11,036 nt of DNA from CAYXXZ01 sp964469165 (GCA_964469165.1 CAYXXZ010000095.1:1-11036); one strand, 5' to 3'; positions 1 through 5,922 are shown, numbered from the stretch's first letter. Notes: a model not told the origin generated them from the sequence alone. Numbers and translations are program-made.

Positions 1-1262
1 GACAGCTTCTGGCGGTCGTCACCATAGAGATCCTTGAGGCGCGCCATTTCCGGCTGTAGCTTGCGCATCTTGGCCATCGACCTGTAGCTTGCCGCCGACA
101 GCTGGAAGAACGCCAGCTTGATCAGTACGGTAAGCAGGATGATCGACCAGCCCCAGTTGCCCACCAGGCCGTGAATCAGCGTCATGACGTAGAAGATCGG
201 CTTGGCTATCCACCACAGCCAGCCGTAGTCCACCGTCAGATCCAGATGGGGTGAAATTTCGGCGAGGCGATATTGATCCTTGGGACCGACGTAAAAGGCC
301 GAGTCAAGCACCGCCGCCTGGCCCGGCGCCACCTCGACCGTCGGCGAGATGAAACCAAAGGCGTACAGGTCGCCCTGCGCCAGCTTGCGCAAGGTGAAAC
401 TGTTGTTGGCGGACTGATCGGGTATCCAGGCACTCAGGAAGTAGTGTTGCGCCATGGCCACCCAACCGCCGGTCTTGTCGGTCTTGAATTCGCTGTCGCG
501 CAGATCCTTGAAAGACACTTTCTTGTAGTTGGTGTCCGGTGTCGTGATGGCCGCGCCAAGGAAGGGCTTCATGCCCACGCCGTCGCCCGCCGGGGGCTCG
601 TGATCATCCCGTTGAATCTGCCCGAAGACGGCCGCCTGCCAGGTATTCTGGCCCTGGTTCTCGACGATGTAATCGACGTCGATCAGATAGTCGCCACGCC
701 GCAGCACGAAGCGCTTGGTGATTTTCACATCCCCCTGATGCGCAACCAGATCGACACTGAGCTCGTCGGCGCCGGGCGCGAGGCGGAAGCTGTCGGCGGC
801 GACGCTAAATTGCGCGCGCCCCTGGTTGGTATCCGTGCCGTCGCGGCCGATCAATCCACTTTGGGCGATATAGGTGTGGCCATTGGTGCGGTTGAGAATG
901 ACGGTGGGATCGGACCCCTCTTCGAGGGTGCGGGGGAATTTCAACAGCGCGGCACGCACGATGTCGCCGCCATAGGTGTCTATCACGATCTCGAGATTGT
1001 CCGTGGTCACCGTCACCAGGCGGCTCGCCGTCGGGGCGGTTTCCTCGGGTTCCTGAACAGCTGTCGAAGGAATGGCGCTAGCGCCAGCTCCCGGAGCAGG
1101 CATCTGGACACTGCCCTGGGCAACTTCCGGCACCACGATCTGATCGCTCGCCACCGGTGCCCTGGCAACATTGCGCTGCGCCTGAAAGTCGTTCCAGCGA
1201 ATGAACAACAGAGCCAGCACGGCGACAATGGCGACGATGAGCAGGTTGCGTTGCCAATCCAT
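1..1262 (-). CDS. yidC: Membrane protein insertase YidC (3' end missing, cut by window edge)
   Basis: YidC inserts proteins into the inner membrane, alone or with SecYEG; ATP synthase subunit c is a classic client. The ATG at 1262-1260 opens with MDWQRNLLIVAIVAVLALLF, the N-terminal membrane anchor of the gammaproteobacterial type. A variable Pro/Ala-rich linker follows (about residues 45-75), then the large periplasmic P1 domain (about 75-345, with YVGPKDQYRL near its end). The first helices of the conserved insertase core come next (GNWGWSIILLTVLIK, then SAASYRSMAKMRKLQPEM). About 420 codons are visible; E. coli YidC has 548, so roughly the last 130 residues lie outside the window. Lys382 sits where E. 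coli has the groove Arg366, a substitution I recall in many homologues, and a Gln replaces the usual Pro of the following YPL-like motif. The gene starts 17 bp after yidD and probably shares its transcript. Confidence 0.97.
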   Translation of the reverse strand, partial: MDWQRNLLIVAIVAVLALLFIRWNDFQAQRNVARAPVASDQIVVPEVAQGSVQMPAPGAGASAIPSTAVQEPEETAPTASRLVTVTTDNLEIVIDTYGGDIVRAALLKFPRTLEEGSDPTVILNRTNGHTYIAQSGLIGRDGTDTNQGRAQFSVAADSFRLAPGADELSVDLVAHQGDVKITKRFVLRRGDYLIDVDYIVENQGQNTWQAAVFGQIQRDDHEPPAGDGVGMKPFLGAAITTPDTNYKKVSFKDLRDSEFKTDKTGGWVAMAQHYFLSAWIPDQSANNSFTLRKLAQGDLYAFGFISPTVEVAPGQAAVLDSAFYVGPKDQYRLAEISPHLDLTVDYGWLWWIAKPIFYVMTLIHGLVGNWGWSIILLTVLIKLAFFQLSAASYRSMAKMRKLQPEMARLKDLYGDDRQKL

Positions 1263-1279
1263 AGGAGTGTCTCTTTATC

Positions 1280-1504
1280 TCAAGGGGTGATTTTCGGAGG
1301 AACCGGGTCACAGCCGCCGGCATGAAACGGGTGGCACTTGCCCAGACGCCGCAGCGTCAGCCAAACGCCCCGAACGAGCCCATGGGTCTCGATGGCTTCC
1401 TGGGCATAAGCGGAGCAACTGGGGTAAAAGCGGCAATTGGCGCCGAGAAAGGGGCTGATCGTCCAGCTATAGGCCTTGATCATGAACAGAACGAGTGCTT
1501 TCAC
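1280..1504 (-). CDS. yidD: YidD, membrane protein insertion efficiency factor
   Basis: This small basic protein (74 aa) is thought to sit at the inner face of the membrane and help YidC-dependent insertion. It shows the family hallmarks: an amphipathic start (KALVLFMIKAYSWTISPFLG), the conserved RFYPSCSAYAQEAI block, and CHPFHAGGCDPVP near the C-terminus, with three conserved cysteines. The start is GTG, overlapping the rnpA stop by 4 bases (GTGA), so translation is probably coupled to rnpA. Length is near the family norm of about 70-85 residues. The order rpmH-rnpA-yidD-yidC is conserved across bacteria, which supports the call. The 17-bp gap to yidC suggests one operon. Confidence 0.95.
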   Translation of the reverse strand: MKALVLFMIKAYSWTISPFLGANCRFYPSCSAYAQEAIETHGLVRGVWLTLRRLGKCHPFHAGGCDPVPPKITP

Positions 1505-1866
1505 CGTCTTTCCCCCGCGTATTTCGCCAGCTTGATCCAGGCCTCCCGCAGAAGGCGTGTCTGATCCGCGGGGGCAAGGGTATCAAAACCCTTGCGTACC
1601 AGAAAGACGATATCGAGGGAATTCAGGGAAGTGGCGCTGGTGCGGAAGGTTTCCCTGGCGACCCGTTTGGCGCGGTTGCGCGCTGTCGCCAGGCGAATAT
1701 TCTTCTTCGAGACCACCAGGCCGAGCCTGGCCTGGCCATCGGGCATCTTCCGAGCCAGGATCAGATAGTACTTGTGGGAAACCTTGTGATTCGCCGCATC
1801 AAAAACACGCGAATAGTCTGCGGAATTGAGAAGCCTGCGGCCCCTGCCAAAAGATGCCACGGGCAT
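1501..1866 (-). CDS. rnpA: Ribonuclease P protein component
   Basis: RnpA is the basic protein subunit that binds the RNase P RNA and the 5' leader of precursor tRNAs and helps mature tRNA 5' ends. The 121-residue product is Arg/Lys-rich. It carries the family signature RNRAKRVARETFR (about residues 63-75), preceded by the RLGLVVSKKNIRLA strand-helix segment, and a DIVFLVRKG strand later on. The ATG at 1866 is the only reasonable start, because an in-frame TGA lies six codons upstream; the ribosome-binding site (GGGA) is weak. It lies 26 bp after rpmH, the usual arrangement, and its stop overlaps the yidD start. Nothing looks broken or shortened. Confidence 0.96.
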   Translation of the reverse strand: MPVASFGRGRRLLNSADYSRVFDAANHKVSHKYYLILARKMPDGQARLGLVVSKKNIRLATARNRAKRVARETFRTSATSLNSLDIVFLVRKGFDTLAPADQTRLLREAWIKLAKYAGERR

Positions 1867-1892
1867 GAGGTTTTCCCAAAGTCAGCCCCGAA

Positions 1893-2027
1893 TCAGGCGG
1901 CCAGACGCTTGCGGCCTTTGGCGCGACGACGATTGATCACCTGGCGGCCATTGGCTGTGGCCATGCGGGCACGAAAGCCGTGGGCACGCTTGCGCTTGAT
2001 GACGCTGGGTTGGAATGTTCTTTTCAT
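1893..2027 (-). CDS. rpmH: 50S ribosomal protein L34
   Basis: The 44-residue, highly basic product begins MKRTFQPSVIKRKRAHGF and ends GRKRLAA. This is essentially the canonical gammaproteobacterial L34, and the length is typical of the family. L34 binds 23S rRNA in the large ribosomal subunit. The start codon is ATG at 2027-2025, with an AGG about 10 bases upstream as ribosome-binding site, and the stop is TGA at 1895-1893. It is the first gene of the leftward rpmH-rnpA-yidD-yidC cluster and faces the origin region. In most related bacteria dnaA lies divergently on the other side; here mnmG does. Confidence 0.97.
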   Translation of the reverse strand: MKRTFQPSVIKRKRAHGFRARMATANGRQVINRRRAKGRKRLAA

Positions 2028-2052
2028 AACTGAAATACCTGTGAATGAGACG

Positions 2053-2075
2053 CTTTCTAGGGCCACCCTTGAAAG
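2053..2075 (-). promoter_or_regulatory. Hairpin at the predicted 5' end of the rpmH transcript
   Basis: Read on the minus strand, CTTTC pairs with GAAAG (5 bp), then one A-A mismatch, then AGGG pairs with CCCT (4 bp), closing a TGG triloop. The promoter at 2084-2112 would start RNA near 2077, so this structure would occupy about the first 25 bases of the message. It could protect the 5' end from decay or take part in control of L34 or RNase P protein synthesis. The role is inference; the pairing is visible. Confidence 0.5.
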
Positions 2076-2083
2076 GGGCCGGG

Positions 2084-2112
2084 ATTTTAATCAAAAAATG
2101 CCCGCATAGCAA
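2084..2112 (-). promoter_or_regulatory. Sigma70-type promoter of the rpmH-rnpA-yidD-yidC cluster
   Basis: On the minus strand TTGCTA (2112-2107) and TAAAAT (2089-2084) are separated by exactly 17 bases, a near-consensus -35/-10 pair. The predicted start of transcription, near 2077, gives a leader of about 50 bases before rpmH. The nearest good DnaA box (2144-2152) begins about 30 bp upstream of the -35, so bound DnaA could influence this promoter. Confidence 0.7.
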
Positions 2113-2143
2113 ACCAGGATGCTGCCCACAGGCAAAAAACAGG

Positions 2144-2152
2144 TTTTCCACA
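2144..2152 (+). promoter_or_regulatory. DnaA box (TTTTCCACA)
   Basis: Fits the relaxed consensus TTWTNCACA at every position, one base from the perfect TTATCCACA. It is the leftmost convincing box of the cluster and the closest to the rpmH promoter. Confidence 0.75.
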
Positions 2153-2154
2153 AG

Positions 2155-2163
2155 TTATCCTCA
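2155..2163 (+). promoter_or_regulatory. Degenerate DnaA box (TTATCCTCA)
   Basis: One mismatch from TTATCCACA. It follows the previous box in the same orientation, with starts 11 bp apart (about one helical turn), which suggests cooperative binding of two DnaA molecules. Confidence 0.6.
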
Positions 2164-2176
2164 AAATACACTAGCC

Positions 2177-2185
2177 TGTGAATAA
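2177..2185 (-). promoter_or_regulatory. DnaA box (TTATTCACA on the minus strand)
   Basis: Plus strand TGTGAATAA; fits TTWTNCACA at every position. It is opposite in orientation to the two boxes to its left. Confidence 0.75.
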
Positions 2186-2222
2186 GTATGGGGAAAACCC
2201 CCGGTATTCTCCCTTGGCAAAC

Positions 2223-2241
2223 CGTGGACAGCTGTGGACAC
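2223..2241 (-). promoter_or_regulatory. Pair of weak DnaA-like boxes with a 10-bp period
   Basis: CGTGGACAG (2223-2231) and TGTGGACAC (2233-2241) share the direct repeat GTGGACA exactly 10 bp apart. Each departs from TGTGGATAA by two or three bases, so they would be weak sites. Their helical phasing and shared orientation with the perfect box 30 bp further right suggest low-affinity sites filled by DnaA oligomerisation. Confidence 0.5.
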
Positions 2242-2262
2242 TTTTTGTGATTTTTTCAGGGG

Positions 2263-2271
2263 TGTGGATAA
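2263..2271 (-). promoter_or_regulatory. Perfect DnaA box (TTATCCACA on the minus strand)
   Basis: Plus strand TGTGGATAA is an exact match to the strongest DnaA-binding sequence. It is the likely high-affinity anchor of the origin complex and lies about 60 bp from the AT-rich tract. Confidence 0.85.
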
Positions 2272-2280
2272 GCACCTTGT

Positions 2281-2289
2281 TCGTCCACA
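2281..2289 (+). promoter_or_regulatory. Weak DnaA-like box (TCGTCCACA)
   Basis: Two mismatches from TTATCCACA, but the core TCCACA is kept. It faces the perfect box in inverted orientation with a 9-bp gap, and it is the box nearest the AT-rich tract. Confidence 0.45.
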
Positions 2290-2363
2290 GGCTCACCAGA
2301 TCGTATCCCATGGTCATCAAGCCTAAATCCCGGCCAAAAATAGAACTAAAATATTTTAAAATC

Positions 2364-2434
2364 ATGTAGTTATAGAATCCATCAACAGGCGGCGCGGTCC
2401 TCTATAACAACAACATCAAAATACATAACTACAT
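2364..2434. repeat. Nested inverted repeats in the AT-rich part of the origin
   Basis: ATGTAGTTAT (2364-2373) is repeated as its exact reverse complement ATAACTACAT (2425-2434). The overlapping GTTATAGA (2369-2376) also has an exact inverted copy, TCTATAAC (2401-2408). The left arm can therefore pair with either right arm, giving two mutually exclusive cruciforms or hairpins. The GC island lies in the loop. Function is unknown; a role in unwinding or protein binding is inference. Confidence 0.5.
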
Positions 2435-2479
2435 AGAACATTGTTTAACAGAACTATTATGGAAAGGAAAATTGACTGA

Positions 2480-2507
2480 TTAAATTTTCAGCAACATGCC
2501 CTATAAT
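2480..2507 (+). promoter_or_regulatory. Candidate promoter of mnmG-rsmG-parA-parB
   Basis: A perfect -10 hexamer, TATAAT, lies at 2502-2507, 29 bp before the mnmG start. The best-spaced -35 is the poor TTAAAT at 2480-2485 (16-base spacer). A much better hexamer, TTGACT (2472-2477), is 24 bases away, too far to pair directly. The promoter may need an activator, and it adjoins the candidate unwinding region, so mnmG transcription could affect origin opening, as described for gidA in E. coli. Confidence 0.5.
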
Positions 2508-2536
2508 GTGCAGCCCTTTTTGCAGCTGTTGAAAAC

Positions 2537-4429
2537 ATGGATTACCCGGAAACCTTTGATGTCATCGTGATCGGCGGCGGCCACGCTGGTACCGAGGCCT
2601 GTTTGGCGGCTGCGAGAATGGGCTGCAGAACCCTGCTGCTCACTCACAACATCGAAACGCTGGGGCAGATGTCCTGTAACCCCGCGATCGGGGGCATCGG
2701 CAAAAGTCATCTGGTGAAAGAGATCGATGCCCTCGGCGGCGCGATGGCCCGCGCGGCTGATCGCGGTGGCATTCAGTTCCGCGTTCTCAATGCCCGCAAG
2801 GGGCCGGCAGTGCGCGCCACGCGCGCCCAGGCCGACCGCGTGCTGTACAAAGCCGCGATTCGCGAGATTCTCGAGAACCAGCCCAATCTGCAGATCTTTC
2901 AGCAGGCTGTGGATGACCTGATCCTGGAAGGCGATCGCGTGGTGGGGGCCATCACCCAGATGGGATTGCGCTTTCGCGCCCCGGCTGTGGTGTTGACCGC
3001 GGGAACGTTTCTGGGCGGCAAGATCCACATCGGCCTCGAAAACCATTCCGGAGGCCGCGCCGGCGATCCCCCTGCTCTGACTCTTGCGCAGCGCCTGCGG
3101 GAACTGCCGCTGCGGGTCGACCGCCTGAAGACCGGCACACCGCCGCGTATCGATGCGCGCTCCGTGGATTTCAGTGGCCTCGCCGAACAATGGGGCGATA
3201 CCCCCGTACCGGTGATGTCCTACGTCGGCTCAGTGGATGAGCATCCGCGCCAGGTGTGCTGCTGGATCACCCACACCAACGAAAGAACCCACGACATCAT
3301 CCGTGGTGGCATGGACAGATCGCCCATGTACACCGGGGTGATCGAGGGAGTCGGGCCGCGCTATTGCCCGTCCATCGAAGACAAGGTGGTGCGCTTCGCC
3401 GACAAGGACAGCCATCAGGTCTTCATCGAGCCGGAAGGCCTCGCCACCCACGAACTCTACCCCAACGGCATTTCCACATCCCTGCCCTTCGACGTGCAGC
3501 TCGAACTGGTGCGCTCCATCAAGGGTTTCGAGAAGGCCCATATTTCCCGCCCGGGCTATGCCATCGAGTACGATTTCTTCAACCCCCAGGATCTCAGGTA
3601 TTCGCTCGAGACGCGCCACATCGAAGGCCTGTTCTTCGCTGGGCAGATCAACGGCACTACCGGCTACGAAGAGGCCGCCGCGCAGGGTCTGTTGGCGGGC
3701 CTCAACGCCGCCCTGAAAGTGCAGGGTCGCGAGCCCTGGTGTCCGCGTCGCGATGAGGCCTATATCGGCGTGCTGGTTGACGACCTGATCAGCATGGGCA
3801 CCCACGAGCCCTACCGCATGTTCACCAGCCGCGCCGAGTACCGGCTGCTGCTGCGTGAAGACAACGCCGATCTGCGCCTCACCGAAAAAGGTCGCGAACT
3901 GGGACTGGTGGATGACCAGCGCTGGGCATCGTTCTGCACCAAGCGCGAGGCCATCGAGGCCGAGCGCTCGGCCTTGAAGACCACCTGGGTGCAACCCGGT
4001 TCCGACGCTGCCGAAACCCTGAACCGCATCAGCGCCAATCCCCTCAGCCGCGAATACAGTTTGTTCGAGTTGCTCAAGCGTCCGGAGGTCGACTACGGGG
4101 TCATTGCCGGCTTGAAACAGGGCAATGCCGTGGATGATCGGGTGGCGGAGCAGGTCGAGATCGAGGCCAAGTACGCCGGTTATATCGAGCGCCAGCAAGA
4201 AGAGATCGAGCGCCTGCGCAGGCATGAGAACACCGCCATTCCTGCGGAGTTCGATTACGCGGGCGTGAAAGGGCTGTCCAACGAAGTCTGTGCCAAGTTG
4301 TCGGCGGCGCGCCCCGAAACCCTGGCGCGGGCTTCGCGCATTCCCGGGGTGACCCCCGCGGCCATCGCGCTGTTGCTCATTCACTTGAAGAAGCGGGCTG
4401 TCGCCAGCAACGCTGAAAAGACTGCCTGA
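2537..4429 (+). CDS. mnmG: tRNA uridine-5-carboxymethylaminomethyl modification enzyme MnmG (GidA)
   Basis: MnmG works with MnmE to build the cmnm5 modification on the wobble uridine of certain tRNAs, using FAD, methylene-tetrahydrofolate and glycine (or ammonium). The product has 630 residues (E. coli 629). The N-terminal FAD-binding motif is VIGGGHAGTEA (residues 11-21). Catalytic Cys47 (GQMSCNPAIGGIGKSHLVKE) and Cys277 (GPRYCPSIEDKV) keep the E. coli numbering. The second Rossmann region ends with GLFFAGQINGTTGYEEAAAQG, and the C-terminal helical MnmE/tRNA-binding part includes GYIERQQEEIERLR and SRIPGVTPAAIALLL. The ATG at 2537 gives the expected N-terminus; its Shine-Dalgarno is weak. 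It is first of a packed set with rsmG 3 bp downstream. mnmE, often directly upstream, is absent from this junction. Confidence 0.98.
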   Translation: MDYPETFDVIVIGGGHAGTEACLAAARMGCRTLLLTHNIETLGQMSCNPAIGGIGKSHLVKEIDALGGAMARAADRGGIQFRVLNARKGPAVRATRAQADRVLYKAAIREILENQPNLQIFQQAVDDLILEGDRVVGAITQMGLRFRAPAVVLTAGTFLGGKIHIGLENHSGGRAGDPPALTLAQRLRELPLRVDRLKTGTPPRIDARSVDFSGLAEQWGDTPVPVMSYVGSVDEHPRQVCCWITHTNERTHDIIRGGMDRSPMYTGVIEGVGPRYCPSIEDKVVRFADKDSHQVFIEPEGLATHELYPNGISTSLPFDVQLELVRSIKGFEKAHISRPGYAIEYDFFNPQDLRYSLETRHIEGLFFAGQINGTTGYEEAAAQGLLAGLNAALKVQGREPWCPRRDEAYIGVLVDDLISMGTHEPYRMFTSRAEYRLLLREDNADLRLTEKGRELGLVDDQRWASFCTKREAIEAERSALKTTWVQPGSDAAETLNRISANPLSREYSLFELLKRPEVDYGVIAGLKQGNAVDDRVAEQVEIEAKYAGYIERQQEEIERLRRHENTAIPAEFDYAGVKGLSNEVCAKLSAARPETLARASRIPGVTPAAIALLLIHLKKRAVASNAEKTA

Positions 4430-4432
4430 ACC

Positions 4433-5086
4433 GTGGCCGTCTCAAACACGCCCGAGGCCATTCTGCGAGAGGGGCTCGCCGCCCTGTCGCTGACGCTCGA
4501 CGAGCGCGAGCTCGCGTTACTGCTGCAGTTCCTCGATCTGCTTCGCCAGTGGAACAAGGCCTACAACCTGACCGCGGTGACCGATATCGAGGACATGGTG
4601 CGCCTGCATTTGCTGGACAGCCTCGCCATTGCGCCCTTTCTCGACGGCGAGCGTTTCATCGATGTGGGTACCGGGCCCGGATTGCCCGGGATTCCCCTGG
4701 CCATCGCCCTGCCCCACTGCCATTTCACCTTGCTCGACAGCAACGGCAAGCGGGTGCGCTTTCTGTTTCAGGCCAAGGTCGCTCTGGGGCTTGCCAACAT
4801 TGCCGAAGTGCATGGTCGGGCGGAAACCTTCCAGGCTGAAAGTCCCTATGCGGGGGTCATCAGCCGCGCGTTCAGTTCTCTCGGCGACATGGTGTCGAAA
4901 ACCGCGCACATGGTGGGTGACGAAGGCGTCTTCTACGCCATGAAAGGGCGATATCCAGAGAAAGAGTTGAGGGAACTGGAAAAACCCTATAAGGTCGTCG
5001 CCAGCCATCGCCTCCATATTCCAGGTGTGGAAGGCGAACGCCACTTGATCGAAATCGGCAAATCTCCCAATACAGGCACCGGGTAA
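4433..5086 (+). CDS. rsmG: 16S rRNA (guanine527-N7)-methyltransferase RsmG (GidB)
   Basis: RsmG methylates N7 of G527 in the 530 loop of 16S rRNA, using S-adenosylmethionine; its loss gives low-level streptomycin resistance in several bacteria. The product is 217 residues (E. coli 207). Visible motifs are WNKAYNLTAV (40-49), the SAM-binding FIDVGTGPGLPGIPLA (75-90), the acidic LLDSNGKRVRFL strand-loop (100-111), GVISRAFSSL (141-150) and GERHLIEI near the end. The GTG start lies 3 bp after the mnmG stop with little Shine-Dalgarno, so translation probably depends on coupling to mnmG. The stop codon TAA is followed at once, in the same frame, by the parA start codon. Confidence 0.97.
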   Translation: MAVSNTPEAILREGLAALSLTLDERELALLLQFLDLLRQWNKAYNLTAVTDIEDMVRLHLLDSLAIAPFLDGERFIDVGTGPGLPGIPLAIALPHCHFTLLDSNGKRVRFLFQAKVALGLANIAEVHGRAETFQAESPYAGVISRAFSSLGDMVSKTAHMVGDEGVFYAMKGRYPEKELRELEKPYKVVASHRLHIPGVEGERHLIEIGKSPNTGTG

Positions 5087-5863
5087 GTGAACCGCATATA
5101 CACAATTGCCAACCAGAAAGGCGGTGTGGGCAAAACCACGACCAGTGTCAATCTCGCTGCCTGTCTCGCAACCTACAAGAAGCGCGTACTGCTGGTGGAT
5201 ATGGACCCTCAGGGCAATGCCACCATGGGCTGCGGCATCGACAAGAACAACCTCGAGCGCTCCGTTTACGACGTCATTCTCGGCAAGGTCATGCCGGAAG
5301 AGGCGATCCAGCGCAACGAAGAAGCCCAGATCGATATCCTGCCCGCCAATCGGGACCTCACCGCCGCAGAGGTGGAGCTGCTTCAAGTGCCCGGCCGGGA
5401 GAGCCGCCTGCGCCATGCGCTGATGCGGGTGTCGGCCCGTTACGATTACATCATCATCGATTGCCCGCCTTCTCTCAGCATGCTCACCGTCAACGCCCTT
5501 GCCGCCTGTCAGGGGGTGATCATTCCGGTGCAGTGCGAGTACTACGCCCTGGAAGGACTGAGCGATCTGGTCGGCACCATCAATCGCATCGCCCGCGTGG
5601 TCAATCCCGGGTTGGAAATCAGCGGTATACTGCGCACCATGTACGATCCGCGCAACTCCCTGACCAACGAGGTCTCGGCACAGTTGCACAAGCATTTTGG
5701 GGAAAAGGTCTATCGCACCACCATTCCCCGCAACGTGCGCCTGGCCGAGGCGCCGAGCCACGGCCAGCCGGTCAACATCTACGACCGCAGCTCCCGCGGT
5801 GCCATCGCCTATCTGGGGCTGGCGGGTGAAATCATCATGCGCAACCGAGGGGGCGCCAGCTAG
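5087..5863 (+). CDS. parA: Chromosome partitioning ATPase ParA (Soj)
   Basis: ParA is a Walker-type ATPase that binds the nucleoid non-specifically and, through ParB-stimulated ATP hydrolysis, moves newly replicated origins apart. The 258-residue product is the short chromosomal form without an N-terminal HTH. It has the deviant Walker A motif KGGVGKTT (11-18, signature Lys11), the A' motif VDMDPQGN (37-44) and Walker B IIIDCPPSLS (122-131). The start is GTG immediately after the rsmG stop; the N-terminus NRIYTIANQKGG is that of Soj-type ParA and no upstream start is possible. No strong Shine-Dalgarno precedes it, so expression is likely coupled to rsmG. parB follows after 59 bp. Confidence 0.97.
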   Translation: MNRIYTIANQKGGVGKTTTSVNLAACLATYKKRVLLVDMDPQGNATMGCGIDKNNLERSVYDVILGKVMPEEAIQRNEEAQIDILPANRDLTAAEVELLQVPGRESRLRHALMRVSARYDYIIIDCPPSLSMLTVNALAACQGVIIPVQCEYYALEGLSDLVGTINRIARVVNPGLEISGILRTMYDPRNSLTNEVSAQLHKHFGEKVYRTTIPRNVRLAEAPSHGQPVNIYDRSSRGAIAYLGLAGEIIMRNRGGAS

Positions 5864-5922
5864 GCCCGACGCCGACGATTCAAGCGGTGTGAACAGGCCC
5901 TGGATTAGAGAGGAAGAACTTC

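Larger units (their letters stand above)
2331..2510. other. AT-rich tract, candidate DNA-unwinding element
   Basis: The sequence shifts sharply to A/T, with stretches such as CTAAAATATTTTAAAAT (about 2346-2362) and long A/T runs through 2401-2490. They are interrupted only by a short GC island (about 2387-2400). A region of this kind beside a DnaA-box cluster is where the duplex normally opens and the helicase is loaded. The right end also contains the mnmG promoter. Recognisable 13-mers of the E. coli type were not found. Confidence 0.6.
2113..2536. other. oriC: Probable chromosomal replication origin (oriC)
   Basis: This gene-free stretch of about 420 bases separates two divergent, conserved core-gene groups. 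The left half (2144-2289) holds a cluster of DnaA boxes on both strands, one perfect. The right half (about 2331-2510) is strongly AT-rich and suits a DNA-unwinding element. mnmG, rsmG, parA and parB on one side and rpmH-rnpA on the other are the classical neighbours of bacterial origins. Only one GATC site (2299-2302) is present, unlike the GATC-studded E. coli oriC, so SeqA/Dam-type sequestration is unlikely here. No tRNA, small RNA gene or credible coding frame was seen in it. dnaA is not in the window. Confidence 0.85.

Noticed and set aside
273..1325. Long plus-strand open frame of 350 codons opposite yidC and yidD
   Set aside because: It runs antisense to a certain YidC reading frame, has a low-complexity His/Arg/Gly-rich composition and resembles no family; it is a by-product of GC-rich codon use.
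2190..2201. GGGGAAAACCCC as a terminator or regulatory hairpin
   Set aside because: Only a 4-bp stem with no T run; too small to support a function.
2246..2254. TGTGATTTT as a further DnaA box
   Set aside because: Only about five of nine bases match; within chance for this composition.
2178..2369. Small open frame of 63 codons in the origin region
   Set aside because: It is made up of DnaA boxes and AT-rich DNA, has no ribosome-binding site or family likeness, and a frame also exists on the opposite strand over the same bases.
4517..5761. Minus-strand open frame of 414 codons across rsmG and parA
   Set aside because: Antisense to two intact conserved genes and crossing their junction; no recognisable motifs or ribosome-binding site.
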